Shown: positions 1 through 9,108, numbered from the stretch's first letter. The stretch: DNA of 43,235 nucleotides from a virus (IMGVR_UViG_3300027782_000147:1-43235); one strand, 5' to 3'. Program-made: numbers and translations. Notes: generated from the letters alone by a model not told the origin.

Positions 1-204
1 ACAGGTTTGAGTATAAACCCAGTGAGCAAGGATACTTGAATAAGCCTGTGTAGCACCATTTTCGTAATCCACTCCATAACCCGTAGATAGCACAGTCCCA
101 TACGCAGGGAACGAGACGCTGGGAAACGACACAATGCTTCCGAACCCATTACGGCTTCTGCCAGACGAGATGCCTGTGCCAATCCAATGTAGGTCAACCG
201 CCAT
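1..204 (-). CDS. N-terminal part of a small late structural protein, cut by the window edge
   Basis: This is an open minus-strand frame of 68 codons that begins with ATG at 204 and runs off the left edge without a stop. The start overlaps the stop of the upstream gene as TAATG, the junction used throughout the late operon. The visible protein is rich in Gly, Ser, Tyr and aromatic residues and starts MAVDLHWIGTG, as expected of a small beta-rich virion component. Its reading frame ends exactly on a codon boundary and continues in frame in the partial gene at 43107-43235 if the ends are joined, for 110 aa in total. I do not recognise a family. A head-tail or tail accessory role is inferred only from its place between the adaptor and the nozzle. 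Confidence 0.75.
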   Translation of the reverse strand, partial: MAVDLHWIGTGISSGRSRNGFGSIVSFPSVSFPAYGTVLSTGYGVDYENGATQAYSSILAHWVYTQTC

Positions 205-509
205 TAGCAGGTGGCGTAGGCGATATGAACAGGGGTAGAGGCGGTATCAGAAACACAACGCACGATGCCGTTGTAGTTGTCGAGGGAGATGCTTTCGCCA
301 GCCTTGACCTTCAGACCAACAGAACCAGTAGCGGCAAAGATGACGGTCAGAGTAGCCGTAGCGTGTTGATTCTGGATGATGACGCTAATACGCCTTTCGG
401 GGGTAACGGCAACCGCAAGGGCGGTAGAGGCAGATGTGCCAACTGTGACATCGGTGTGGTTAAAACCACGGAGGAAGGGGGAGGAGAATTGGATATTAGA
501 GGAGGACAT
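204..509 (-). CDS. Small virion-associated beta-rich protein (hypothetical)
   Basis: This 101-aa protein lies directly downstream of the head-tail adaptor gene and is coupled to it by a TAATG overlap at 509. After a Ser-rich start it alternates short hydrophobic strands with Gly, Thr and Asn turns (for example RISVIIQNQHATATLTVIF, then KAGESISLDNYNGIVRC), which predicts a small beta-sandwich. Short proteins with a central AGESI-LDN pattern next to head-completion genes are often small virion proteins such as decoration or tail-accessory proteins. That is family-level pattern recognition, not a confirmed match. No catalytic motif, membrane segment or signal peptide is present. Confidence 0.6.
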   Translation of the reverse strand: MSSSNIQFSSPFLRGFNHTDVTVGTSASTALAVAVTPERRISVIIQNQHATATLTVIFAATGSVGLKVKAGESISLDNYNGIVRCVSDTASTPVHIAYATC

Positions 510-1279
510 TATCTGTATGGATTAGTAAATTTGAGTTTAGGGGTCTGGTTCTGCTGTCTGACGACCTTGTCAATTTCTTCGTCAAGAACCTGTCTAGCCT
601 TAGCATCGACTGCAAGAGCCTCTTGGAACATAGATTCAGACACAAGCCAATTAGCACAAGAACCCCACACCATAAATTGAGCAAAGATATAAGGAATAGG
701 CTCCAGTTTCCACTTTGCAGGATGTGTAGTGGGACTTTCACCATCAGATGTAACCGCTAGGCAAGTATAGAAGTTAGCAGAATGAGGCTTACCAAGCACA
801 GGAGCATATGTACCTGTTCCAGAACCACTATCAAAGTAACACTGAGAGTTAGGATAATACACAGTATTTGCATCCCACAAATCTCCAGTAAGGGCTGGAA
901 CCTTTGTTCTATAGTAATACCAACCTTCAAGGATGGTAGTCTTTTCAAGCACAATACGCTGTTCTGTTCCAGTATCGTACAATTGATAGGTCATACCAAC
1001 AGCCCTGCTAGAAAGCAAGGGGTTCAGGTTAAAAACACCAAGAACCTCGCCACAATCAGTGGCTGGAATAAAGTATCCAACACCAGCGGCATCATACAGT
1101 GTAGTAAACTGTGCGACTCGACAAAGGTCTTGCCACTCTTGTCCTTCCCAAGCCTCTCTTAGGCGGGAATTACAAAAGTCTCGAAATTGACCAAATGTCT
1201 CTTTGCTAATGTTGTACCTATCGTTGCCGCTGACTTGCAGGGCTTCAAATAGGATTTGGGAAAAATTGGTAGTTCTCAT
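509..1279 (-). CDS. Head-tail adaptor / tail tubular protein A-like, with a carbohydrate-binding-like insert
   Basis: This 256-aa protein occupies the position of T7 gp11 (downstream of the major capsid gene, upstream of the nozzle). Its N-terminal half opens with a helical start (FSQILFEALQVSG) and an EAWEGQEWQDLCR helix, as expected of podovirus adaptors that cap the portal. A central stretch, about residues 132-190, has regularly spaced aromatic residues (VYYPNSQCYF, then FYTCLAVTSDGESP and AKWK) and resembles the small CBM5/12-type chitin-binding fold often inserted in phage tail proteins. The C-terminus returns to helix. The start ATG at 1279 overlaps the preceding stop as ATGA. The adaptor assignment rests on order and size; the carbohydrate-binding reading is weaker. 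Confidence 0.6.
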   Translation of the reverse strand: MRTTNFSQILFEALQVSGNDRYNISKETFGQFRDFCNSRLREAWEGQEWQDLCRVAQFTTLYDAAGVGYFIPATDCGEVLGVFNLNPLLSSRAVGMTYQLYDTGTEQRIVLEKTTILEGWYYYRTKVPALTGDLWDANTVYYPNSQCYFDSGSGTGTYAPVLGKPHSANFYTCLAVTSDGESPTTHPAKWKLEPIPYIFAQFMVWGSCANWLVSESMFQEALAVDAKARQVLDEEIDKVVRQQNQTPKLKFTNPYR

Positions 1280-1641
1280 ACTGCGAAGCCATCTGCACCG
1301 AATACAGTGCCTTGAACGACTGTCTTCTTGACATAATTACGAACAGCACACTGCTCGTTGTCACGAAGAAACTCCTTCATAAACTGCTTATCCTTCCAGC
1401 ATTCATAGCCCAGACGCTGGCCCCAGTAGTGGTACGCATCAGCGGGGATTTGTGCTACTTTCCTACCAAGACCAGCCACTTCTTTGGCTTCATTAAACCT
1501 ATCGAAGTGTCCGTGTTGAATCGATTCAGCCTTAGCAACTGACTCACGCATCCTCCAGCCGTTGATGAGTTCCCTCTCCATCTCTTTTTGAAGATGAGGA
1601 GGGATGACTTCAACCAACGACTGGACGATGTCGTCAGCCAT
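1276..1641 (-). CDS. Hypothetical protein between capsid and adaptor genes
   Basis: This 121-aa, mostly helical, charged protein is encoded six bases after the major capsid stop. The start chosen is the ATG at 1641; a TTG one codon upstream is also open. It has an N-terminal amphipathic helix (VQSLVEVIPPHLQKEMEREL) and aromatic residues in the middle (AYHYWGQRLGYECWK). It has no membrane segment or catalytic motif. Its position in the head-completion cluster suggests a virion or assembly role. I do not recognise the family, so no function is assigned. Confidence 0.65.
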   Translation of the reverse strand: MADDIVQSLVEVIPPHLQKEMERELINGWRMRESVAKAESIQHGHFDRFNEAKEVAGLGRKVAQIPADAYHYWGQRLGYECWKDKQFMKEFLRDNEQCAVRNYVKKTVVQGTVFGADGFAV

Positions 1642-1646
1642 CAACC

Positions 1647-2675
1647 TTAGGTAGTGAAGTCGAACTTAGCGAGGCCAAGAGGATTCTTGACGATGCAAGT
1701 AGCCACGGCTTCGATAAGACGAGCAGGGCCACCACCATTGTCAGTCAGTTCCTTGACCTGAGCGATATTGCCTCCGTAGCCAACGCCAACCAAGTCCATA
1801 TTCAGCAGGTAACCGCAGAAGTTGTTCTTGAGGAAGAGCGAGGTGTGGAGACGAATCGAGCCGAAGTCACCTTCAAACACATCGATACCAGAGATGTAGG
1901 AGTTCTGACCCTGTTCACGATTAAGGGTGCGGATAGCCTGCATCGGGGCAGTGCCTGAACCCTGCTTAGTCGTGTAAGTCAGGTTGGTGAACGCTTGCTT
2001 CAACTTGTAGCCAACGATACCATCGAATTCCTGCATACGACCAGTCTGGTTAAAGACGGAGGCAAGGATATCCTGAACAGCCGTTTCATCAAGAGCGGCA
2101 GTGCCAACAGTCGAGATAGAGGCAGTAGGAGTACGGAACGAAGAAGGAACAACAAGATATGAGTCACTTGTAAAGTCGTTCTTGACCCACGAGTCCAGAC
2201 CACGAGTAGCGTAGCCCTGCGAAGCACCATCGTCAGCCTTGGGAAGATTGGCAGAGCAAAGGGTCTTTTCAATCTTACGCTTAACAACTTCAATGCCCTT
2301 AGACACATTGTTGGCAAGTTCAGACTTCACACCAGCCACGACAGCAATGTCGAGTGTCAGCGGGGACACACGGACGGCTTCACGGAAAATCTGGATGTGG
2401 TTAGACATTTCATAGCGGTACTGAGTGCCGCCATCCTTGACATAGTTTTTAGTATCAGCAGTCGGGGAGACATCCGTACCATCGACAATGCCAGCCTGTT
2501 CAGCGGACACAGTTGGGAGGGAGTCAACCTGCCAGCGGAAGAGAGTATTTCCAGGTTTTGCAACCTTCGGGGCCATAGAGGTGAAGGGTGTGGACTTAGC
2601 GTCAATCATCGAGATGATGTCCGCAAGAGCCTCACGCTTACCGCTCACAATATTTCTTTCTGTTAGAGAAGCCAT
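1647..2675 (-). CDS. Major capsid protein, probably SU10/DUF5309-like HK97 fold
   Basis: This 342-aa protein directly follows the scaffold gene and precedes the head-tail connectors, the canonical place of the major capsid protein in podoviruses. The N-terminus (residues 1-110) has a helix with ADIISMIDAKSTPF, a loop rich in Gly/Asp and the segment YRYEMSNHIQIFREAVRVS. It is followed by a long helix (VKSELANNVSKGIEVVKRKIEKTL) that fits the spine helix of the HK97 fold and resembles the SU10-type capsid family (DUF5309). Length fits. It would form the icosahedral shell, co-assembling with the scaffold around the portal. The ATG at 2675 is the first start and has no Shine-Dalgarno sequence (the upstream bases are ATACTACT). 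Confidence 0.85.
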   Translation of the reverse strand: MASLTERNIVSGKREALADIISMIDAKSTPFTSMAPKVAKPGNTLFRWQVDSLPTVSAEQAGIVDGTDVSPTADTKNYVKDGGTQYRYEMSNHIQIFREAVRVSPLTLDIAVVAGVKSELANNVSKGIEVVKRKIEKTLCSANLPKADDGASQGYATRGLDSWVKNDFTSDSYLVVPSSFRTPTASISTVGTAALDETAVQDILASVFNQTGRMQEFDGIVGYKLKQAFTNLTYTTKQGSGTAPMQAIRTLNREQGQNSYISGIDVFEGDFGSIRLHTSLFLKNNFCGYLLNMDLVGVGYGGNIAQVKELTDNGGGPARLIEAVATCIVKNPLGLAKFDFTT

Positions 2676-2695
2676 AGTAGTATAATAATTAGGGT

Positions 2696-3682
2696 TTACA
2701 GGTAATCTTCTATCACTGAATTAAGGTCATCAACTTTTCCAGTCTTCTGGAAACGAGCCATTGCATTGCTTTTCTGAATGTCCTGTTTATTCATACTTGG
2801 CACTGAACCGCTTGAACGAGGGAATGTAGGAGCCTTCGGAATTGCCTTATTAGACTTAAGGTTGTTTTCCCGTGCTTTGACACCACGAATATAGTCGCCA
2901 ATCACCATCTTGTAATCAGGGAACTTCTTGATTTGTGGGAATGCGTTCAGGAACTTCTCGGCAATCTGCCGTTCAGAACTGGACTTATCCTTCCACCAAG
3001 GGTACTCCTTATTAGCAATAGGTTCGATACTGTCTCTGGCTTGAACATACTGGTATCGCTGAGGAAGGGACTCTTCAAGAGCCTTCATAGCATTAACCTT
3101 AATCTGCCTGATTTGGGCAGAGTCATAATATGTTTCAGTGCCGTCCTCGTTAGTCTGTGTAAATCCTTCTGCGTTAGTCTCAGCCCAATTTCTAACATTT
3201 CGTGCTTGGGCAATCTCTGCCTCGATTTCTACAACGGAATCCAGATTGGAATGAGGAACATCAGGAAGAATTGTACTCGGTCTAGGAGCACTCTGTTGAG
3301 CCTTCAGGTCATCGACTTCTTTCCGCAGGGCTTCCAGTTGCGTTTCCGCATCCTTACGCTTAGCAGTCAGTTTATCAATTCTCTTCTGTACTCCACGAGA
3401 GACATTTTCATCTTCATTATCCTCGGACTGTGAATGAACCTCTTCGCCATCCTCAGTATTGGTGTCCGTTTCTGGCTCACCTTCTGATTCTTGGTCTTCA
3501 GACTGATTACTGTCGGATTCGTCTGCTTCCGCTTGGGCGATAAGTGGGTCGTCTCCAAGTAGTTCTGCCAAGCGATTGTTTAAGTCTCTAGCAGTGCGAG
3601 CACCATTCTGCTCGTTTGAACTGTTTGCGTCTTGCGACTGGGATTCGTTCACTTCTCCCTGATTATTATTTTCTGTGGTCAT
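2696..3682 (-). CDS. Capsid scaffolding protein
   Basis: This 328-aa protein lies between the portal region and the capsid gene. Residues 1-95 are extremely acidic and Asn/Gln/Ser-rich. They are followed by a charged coiled coil (about 96-135, RIDKLTAKRKDAETQLEALR), a central helical region and a Lys-rich C-terminal part (SNKAIPKAPTFPRSSG, then MARFQKTGKVDDLNSVIEDYL). Acidic N-terminus, coiled coil and basic C-terminal helix form the usual architecture of podovirus scaffolds, whose C-terminus docks on the coat protein. The assignment comes from architecture and gene order. A 101-bp non-coding stretch with a dyad lies upstream. Confidence 0.8.
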   Translation of the reverse strand: MTTENNNQGEVNESQSQDANSSNEQNGARTARDLNNRLAELLGDDPLIAQAEADESDSNQSEDQESEGEPETDTNTEDGEEVHSQSEDNEDENVSRGVQKRIDKLTAKRKDAETQLEALRKEVDDLKAQQSAPRPSTILPDVPHSNLDSVVEIEAEIAQARNVRNWAETNAEGFTQTNEDGTETYYDSAQIRQIKVNAMKALEESLPQRYQYVQARDSIEPIANKEYPWWKDKSSSERQIAEKFLNAFPQIKKFPDYKMVIGDYIRGVKARENNLKSNKAIPKAPTFPRSSGSVPSMNKQDIQKSNAMARFQKTGKVDDLNSVIEDYL

Positions 3683-3750
3683 TAGATAAGGTCTAAAGTG
3701 CCTATTTTTAAGGCAGGGTTTTTGCAGACTCCCAGAAACTGTTGGGGTTA

Positions 3751-3779
3751 ATTTGACACTCTTTTTACAACTGTCAAAT
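3751..3779. promoter_or_regulatory. Perfect 8-bp inverted repeat containing TTGACA, upstream of scaffold/capsid genes
   Basis: ATTTGACA (3751-3758) and TGTCAAAT (3772-3779) are perfect inverted copies separated by 13 bases, inside the 3683-3783 gap. Read on the minus strand, the outer arm gives a consensus -35 (TTGACA) with a weak AAATTA 17 bases further on. It could be an internal late promoter with an operator dyad or simply a weak hairpin. A second small stem, GCCT/AGGC with a T-rich loop, sits at 3698-3712. Confidence 0.35.
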
Positions 3780-3783
3780 AAAT

Positions 3784-4029
3784 TTACGAGTTATTTATTC
3801 CGTTAGCATCAAGCCCTTTTTTACGCTCTTCAAGCAGTAGGGTTTTGATGTCTTTCCAAGCCTGTGCTCTTCCGCAAGCGTGGATACGCTGTTCACCAGA
3901 AACCTCAACTCCAGTAGCAACTGAAGATTCCGCTTCTGCGTTTATGTCAACAATATACAAAATATGCTCCCAAAGTTCATTTGGTTGCGTAAAACCAAAA
4001 ACAGACACCCTGTATTCAGATTCTTTCAT
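3784..4029 (-). CDS. Hypothetical small protein between portal and scaffold
   Basis: This 81-aa protein is coupled to the portal gene by a TAATG overlap at 4029. The N-terminal half predicts beta strands (EYRVSVFGF, LWEHILYIVDI). The C-terminal half is a helix with HACGRAQAWKDIKTLLLEER. Small proteins of this form occur between portal and scaffold genes in podoviruses but their role is unknown. No catalytic motif is seen. Confidence 0.6.
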   Translation of the reverse strand: MKESEYRVSVFGFTQPNELWEHILYIVDINAEAESSVATGVEVSGEQRIHACGRAQAWKDIKTLLLEERKKGLDANGINNS

Positions 4030-6248
4030 TAGTAACCGCCTCTCTGCTGACCTTGGTTAATCTGCTGAGTTTTAGCATTATTGAGATTAGCCTGAGACTG
4101 CTGAACCATTTCCTGCATCTTGTCAGCCATAGGAGACACGCCAATTCTACCAATTTGCTTGTTCTGCTGTTGCATTACAGACATCTGAAGATTCTTCTGG
4201 TAGTTCTGAAGGAGCATCTGGAAGATTTGGTCAGACTGAGCCGCCTGTTGAGCCTTAGGATTCTTCTGCATAATTTCCTGAAGGTACTGCATCTTGGTTT
4301 GAGCCGTGGGGTCATTTTCCACATAGTTGGCTTCGTTACCAAGCATCATCATTCCAATATCCGTCTGAACATCACGATACATCTTCTGAGAAGCAGTTTG
4401 TTGATTAATGACAAGTTCCTTAGCCGCATCAGGGCTAATAGCCTCAACAGCCTTCTGAACCAACTTAGAGCGGTCAATTACACCAGCAGAATCCAAAGGA
4501 ATAACAAACTGGCTGATGGCCTGAAGTTTTTCCATCACTAGGTCGCTATACAGGTTTCTGATGTCAAATCGTACTTCAAAGTCATACTGCTTAACAATGT
4601 CGTCAATTCCTTTTGGGATATCTACGCCAGCAATACGAGCCAGTTCTTCGCTGTCCATATACTGGAGGCAAAGTTGAAGCATCTGGGTATAGATTTCAGA
4701 CCAAGCAGTAAGCCAGTTGTCAACAGAAGATTGCTGAAGCATCTGAGCCAGCGGAGGCGGTGTCTCTAGGTGATTAAGCCCAAAGTAAGTAGCCGTGCTC
4801 TTTTCAACATTAGCAATTACAAACTCCGCAATAGTAGGAGTACCCTTGGGTGGCTCCATAAACTTGAAGTCATCAGGGCCAGTGACAGGGATTTGCATCG
4901 CTGGGCCAATTCTGCCAATACCACCAACACCCCTACGCTTAACCATAATAGGTGGTACTGTTTCGATTGCGGTTCTATCTCTGAGGGAGTCCTGCTGAGC
5001 CTTAAGTTCAGACTGGTCGGTTTGGAGAATGTCCGTGATTCCTCTGCTTTCATAAACTGCTTTTCTAATATGCTCTCTGCGAAGAACTACAAAAGGATAC
5101 TTTCCGTGAGCGTAACCAAGTTTGTCGTGCTTAAGGCAAACTTCTGTTCCAGCATTTGGAGAGAAGATTGTGTAATAAACACAGGGGTTTCCGTTCTCGT
5201 TCAATTGTCTGTAGTATGCATAACAGACTTCAATAAGGTTATTTGTTCTAAGGCGATAATCCTGATTAAGCCTATTGATTGGAACAACATTAGGGTCACG
5301 ATACCAAAAGAACTGTCCCTTCGTCTTAACAGCCTCTTCAATTCCTTCTTCACTCCATCCATCTGTGTTAATCATTGCACGAACCTCTACCTCTGTCATA
5401 TACACTCGTCTAAAGACAATTCTGGCTTTCTGAAGGTCAATTGTTTCAGGAGGGAAGGTAATCTCATCATATGGTTTAAGAGCCGTAACGACAGGAAGGT
5501 TCTTCATAATCGCTTCCTCAAAAATACTGGTAAATCCTTCTTCTCTAAGTTCTTTAACCATCCGTCTAATTTCTTTTTCCTCGTAGGTAGGAAGGGCAGA
5601 CTGAGCAACGGCAACGGCAAGTTCTTCCTGCTCTTTGTTCATTACCATAGACGGAAGAGAAGCCAACGGAGACTGCGGATTGTTAACTGCGGCCTGTTGA
5701 GCCATATTAACCAAATCCGTGATTGTAAACTTCTGCTCACGCATACCCATTTCCTGCTCCCAGCCAATGTGCATAACAGACCAACCATACTGATTTGTAT
5801 ACTGAGCAAGCAGTTCAGCATCTCTTCTCATTTCCTGCTTGTTTCTTCCAGCACCAACATACTCAAGAAGCGTTGACATCGCACCAGCAGACTGAGCGTC
5901 TTCAGAAGTTCTTCCAGAAACGCCAAGTTTGGCATTCTTAAGTGAGTTCATCCAAAGAGATACCTGTTCGTTAATGACTCTATCAATAAGTCTGACTCTT
6001 ACATCGGAAGAACCTTCCCACGGCAAAGCGGGGTCATCTTCGTCTCGGTTTTTGCTAAATTTTTTGCCGTCAGAAGTCTGACCATTCCATCTGCAAAATC
6101 TAAGGTCATCATTAAGGTTAAGTTCTGTGACATTAGCACCAAAAAGGTAAGAACGAGCCAACTCAGCGTGAAGAGCCTGAATATTTGGCTCTTTAGACGC
6201 ATAAAGCAGTTGGTCTGCTGTTTCATCGTTATAATTAGTAGATTGCAT
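4029..6248 (-). CDS. Portal (head-tail connector) protein
   Basis: This 739-aa protein forms the dodecameric DNA entry channel at one capsid vertex and docks the terminase. It follows the large terminase by a TAATG overlap at 6248. Typical portal features are seen: an N-terminal region with DPALPWEGSSDVRVRLIDRVINE (Asp/Pro-rich, then helix) near residues 75-97, a long helix with DQSELKAQQDSLRDRTAIETVPPIM near 410-435, and a Gln/Asn-rich coiled C-terminus (about 640-739) ending in QQRGGY. The size is closer to P22 gp1 (about 725 aa) than T7 gp8 (about 536 aa), mainly through the Gln-rich tail, which may form a barrel. Confidence 0.85.
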   Translation of the reverse strand: MQSTNYNDETADQLLYASKEPNIQALHAELARSYLFGANVTELNLNDDLRFCRWNGQTSDGKKFSKNRDEDDPALPWEGSSDVRVRLIDRVINEQVSLWMNSLKNAKLGVSGRTSEDAQSAGAMSTLLEYVGAGRNKQEMRRDAELLAQYTNQYGWSVMHIGWEQEMGMREQKFTITDLVNMAQQAAVNNPQSPLASLPSMVMNKEQEELAVAVAQSALPTYEEKEIRRMVKELREEGFTSIFEEAIMKNLPVVTALKPYDEITFPPETIDLQKARIVFRRVYMTEVEVRAMINTDGWSEEGIEEAVKTKGQFFWYRDPNVVPINRLNQDYRLRTNNLIEVCYAYYRQLNENGNPCVYYTIFSPNAGTEVCLKHDKLGYAHGKYPFVVLRREHIRKAVYESRGITDILQTDQSELKAQQDSLRDRTAIETVPPIMVKRRGVGGIGRIGPAMQIPVTGPDDFKFMEPPKGTPTIAEFVIANVEKSTATYFGLNHLETPPPLAQMLQQSSVDNWLTAWSEIYTQMLQLCLQYMDSEELARIAGVDIPKGIDDIVKQYDFEVRFDIRNLYSDLVMEKLQAISQFVIPLDSAGVIDRSKLVQKAVEAISPDAAKELVINQQTASQKMYRDVQTDIGMMMLGNEANYVENDPTAQTKMQYLQEIMQKNPKAQQAAQSDQIFQMLLQNYQKNLQMSVMQQQNKQIGRIGVSPMADKMQEMVQQSQANLNNAKTQQINQGQQRGGY

Positions 6249-7855
6249 TAGTATGAAAAGGGTTGATTCACTGGATTCTTAGAATGGTCAATATGAATAG
6301 GAGACATAACAACTAAATACCGCAAACAGTCAACAGGGTCTTTTGAAGCCCCTTTGTCTCCATCTGCGTTAGTCCACTCCTTAAGTGAATATATAAGGTT
6401 CTTGCAACTGTCTGTTACAAAAAGTTTTGGCTGGTTGAGCGGAGATATCGGCTGACAGATGTCATATGCAAGGAGGTCATTAATCATAGCAACCCCTTGT
6501 TCGATAGCCACACCAGCCGCAGGTGCAAAATACATTGGGTCATCGCCTGAGTCTAGTAGTTCAATGACTGATGTTCCTCCGTCACGACCAACCGCCTGTG
6601 TTGCACCTGCACGAGGGTCGATATACCTTTCCAATATCTCCTCTGACCCCTCTAGGGAACGGATAAGACGCTTGTAATCGTCAATACCCATACCAGCACC
6701 ATTACGCTGAGCCATACCCTCCTTGCCATCTGGTTTCTCACACGGCAAGGCCCATTCGCCATAACTGATGTCTGGGAACTCCCTGTAAATGTAGTAATTA
6801 CCATCAGTTCCAACCCGCATCCATAGCATAAACCAGTTTCTGGCTCCAGCGGGGTCGGTTACCATATAGTTAGTCCCCTCAGCGGGTACATCGCTATCTT
6901 TGATGATGTTATGCTCTCCAAATCTTGGAAACTGGTTACCTACAGTGTTATCTGCCCATCCGTAGGCTCTAATTTTCTTCTCATACAGGTTTTTGCCCTG
7001 CAAAGTCTTAATCAGTTCATCAAATGGGTTATAGGGGTTAAGTTGAGAGTGAAACCACATAACTCCCGCATTTCCACGATGGCTTTCAGCAGTATATGGC
7101 ATATGGCCCCTTGGAGCACCATTACAATGAACAACATTCTGGTCTAGGACAGTGGCAGGAAGCGTTTTTGTAAATTTAGAACCAGACACAAACTCCTTAA
7201 CGACTTGCGAGTATCCAGCAACAGGCGTGAAAGTGATTACCAGTTTTCCTCTTCGTGTAACCAGTCGATAGCGGAGGGTTTCGACCCAATCCATAGGCAC
7301 AAGTTCATCGCACCATACCAAATCACACTCGCCACCTTCAATGACATCTCGTTTCTGAGCATAATTCATAAACACGCACTGAGAACCATTAGGAAGAATG
7401 AAGGACTCTTCTGAAAATCCATTCTTTTGGCTGTATGCAATGTTTGTTACCTTGGTCTTTTTGCAATTTTTTAATTCTGGAGGCATATACTTCCAGACAA
7501 CATTTTGTTGCATTTGAATACTGGACTTTTGAGTCGTATGCAGACACCAAACCATTGATTTCTCCTTGTTGACTAGTGTTTGAATGACTCTTTTAGCCAT
7601 CCATTCAGTCTTACCAGCACGATTGCCGCCAAGAACAAGCAGTTCCTGTTTATCTTTAATGATTTTGTCAGCGTCTTTCCAATGGTCAGGTTCAAATCCG
7701 TGACGATAAGGGTCTACCTGTTCTGCAAGAATCTTGTCTTCTCTTAGTTCAAGAATTTGAGCCGTTTTTTCAATTCCAAAACGCTCAACCAGCATCTTGA
7801 TGTCTGGCATCTTGATGACTGGATGAGGCGTTGGCTTGAATTCAGAATCAATCAC
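6248..7855 (-). CDS. terL: Terminase large subunit (packaging ATPase-nuclease)
   Basis: This 535-aa protein pumps DNA into the procapsid and cuts the concatemer. Walker A is GGNRAGKT at residues 76-83 and Walker B with the catalytic Glu is DLVWCDE at 178-184. The nuclease domain has the expected acidic residues in VTDPAG (D334), YIDPRAG (D413) and DPVDCLRY (D506/D509). The length fits the family. The first codon is GTG at 7855, overlapping the previous stop as GTGA; an ATG at residue 16 is a possible alternative. The gene lies directly upstream of the portal. Confidence 0.93.
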   Translation of the reverse strand: MIDSEFKPTPHPVIKMPDIKMLVERFGIEKTAQILELREDKILAEQVDPYRHGFEPDHWKDADKIIKDKQELLVLGGNRAGKTEWMAKRVIQTLVNKEKSMVWCLHTTQKSSIQMQQNVVWKYMPPELKNCKKTKVTNIAYSQKNGFSEESFILPNGSQCVFMNYAQKRDVIEGGECDLVWCDELVPMDWVETLRYRLVTRRGKLVITFTPVAGYSQVVKEFVSGSKFTKTLPATVLDQNVVHCNGAPRGHMPYTAESHRGNAGVMWFHSQLNPYNPFDELIKTLQGKNLYEKKIRAYGWADNTVGNQFPRFGEHNIIKDSDVPAEGTNYMVTDPAGARNWFMLWMRVGTDGNYYIYREFPDISYGEWALPCEKPDGKEGMAQRNGAGMGIDDYKRLIRSLEGSEEILERYIDPRAGATQAVGRDGGTSVIELLDSGDDPMYFAPAAGVAIEQGVAMINDLLAYDICQPISPLNQPKLFVTDSCKNLIYSLKEWTNADGDKGASKDPVDCLRYLVVMSPIHIDHSKNPVNQPFSY

Positions 7856-9108
7856 TTCTTAGACTTTTTCTTTTCTTCAAGTTCTTTTACTTTGGCTTTA
7901 TATGCTTCGTGTGCTTCTGGTGTATTTAATCTAAGTTCATCACTAGCAGAAGCAACGCCTAGTTCAATTCTTCTAAGTCTTTGTCTTTCCAGTTCATCTG
8001 GATTAAATTGTTCTGGTTTTTCAGCAAATGCTTTTTCAAGTGATGCTTTATTTTTTGCATCCATTTCAGCAGTTTCCATCAAAGTATTGTATAGCAGTGG
8101 GATTCCAGCAAGGCCAGCATTAGCCGCACCATAACCCCAACGCTTTGCATTAGCAAGTGCTCCACCAAAAGGAGCAACTGCATTATATTCAAATGGGTTT
8201 AGTTCAGGATTAACACCTTTACGAAGTTCTTGTACAGTTCTTCCGTAAACATTGTTTCCACTACCACCAAGAAACTCAGGCCAAGTATCATAAGCGGCAG
8301 TACCTGCTTCCATAACAGCCTGTAATCCAGCACCGCTTTTAAACAAAGATTTTCCAATATTTGAAGCAGAGTTAAGAGGAATACCAGCATTTCCATACTG
8401 CATATTAAACAAAGCCCTTCCAGCCTTTTGGTAAGCATTAAATGGAAGCCCTTCTCTTGGTGCTGGCATATTAGCCGCAATTGCACGACCAGCAGAATTT
8501 TCATTTCCACCAGCAACAATATTAGGAATATCTTTTGCAGAAACAACAAAAGGTCTAGGAGTATGTGTTTCTGTCAGTCCAGTAAGACCAAGTGTTCTTT
8601 CTCCAGCAAGTGCTGGACGAACCATAGTAGGTCTAATTTCAAGTTTAGGCGTAAGTGCAGAGTCAGCATACTGACCAAGACCAAAAGGACGAAGCCATTT
8701 GCTTCTAGTAATGTCTTTTGCAAGAGCAAGTTGTTCAGCCTCAGCAACTGGAAGCCCTACCCCAGAAGTTGTAGCACCAGACACAACACCAGTCAAAGGT
8801 CTATTAAGGGTTACAGGTCTTGCCTTGTATCCAGCACCTGTTGCTTCAGTCATAGCACTTGCTTCTGCTTTAGCCGCTTGCTGAACTAACTCTAAATTGC
8901 TTTTAACAGATTTATTCCAAGCCATTCTTACTCCAGCACCTGCTGTAACCACACCTGCTCCTCCAAGCAAATAACCTCCCTTTCCTTCTTTAAATGAATC
9001 TTTTATAATATCAATTACAGAGGAATTATCTCTACCTTTCATCTTTTCCTTAGGTTGTCCTAGGGCATAAGGTGAAAAGATTTCGTCAAGGTCAATAGGT
9101 TCAGCCAT
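7852..9108 (-). CDS. Glycine-rich late protein of unknown function, possible ejected virion protein
   Basis: This 418-aa protein precedes the terminase gene and overlaps its start. It has a glycine/alanine-rich hydrophobic segment near residues 45-65 (YLLGGAGVVTAGAGVRMAW), a long low-complexity middle rich in Pro, Gly, Asn and Ala, a second hydrophobic stretch near 340-355 (GAANAGLAGIPLLYNTL) and a strongly charged helical C-terminus ending in KELEEKKKSKK. The layout resembles the 279-aa and 372-aa proteins at 25391-26230 and 24264-25382. Its bases are more A/T-rich than the neighbouring terminase gene. Virion cargo or a minor structural role is an inference; no family is recognised. Confidence 0.65.
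   Translation of the reverse strand: MAEPIDLDEIFSPYALGQPKEKMKGRDNSSVIDIIKDSFKEGKGGYLLGGAGVVTAGAGVRMAWNKSVKSNLELVQQAAKAEASAMTEATGAGYKARPVTLNRPLTGVVSGATTSGVGLPVAEAEQLALAKDITRSKWLRPFGLGQYADSALTPKLEIRPTMVRPALAGERTLGLTGLTETHTPRPFVVSAKDIPNIVAGGNENSAGRAIAANMPAPREGLPFNAYQKAGRALFNMQYGNAGIPLNSASNIGKSLFKSGAGLQAVMEAGTAAYDTWPEFLGGSGNNVYGRTVQELRKGVNPELNPFEYNAVAPFGGALANAKRWGYGAANAGLAGIPLLYNTLMETAEMDAKNKASLEKAFAEKPEQFNPDELERQRLRRIELGVASASDELRLNTPEAHEAYKAKVKELEEKKKSKK

Noticed and set aside
4770-5876. Long open frame (368 codons) on the plus strand opposite the portal gene
   Set aside because: It is fully inside a well-supported gene, has Ser/Asn/Arg-rich low-quality composition, no motif and no neighbour spacing that fits. 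It is a shadow of the portal frame.
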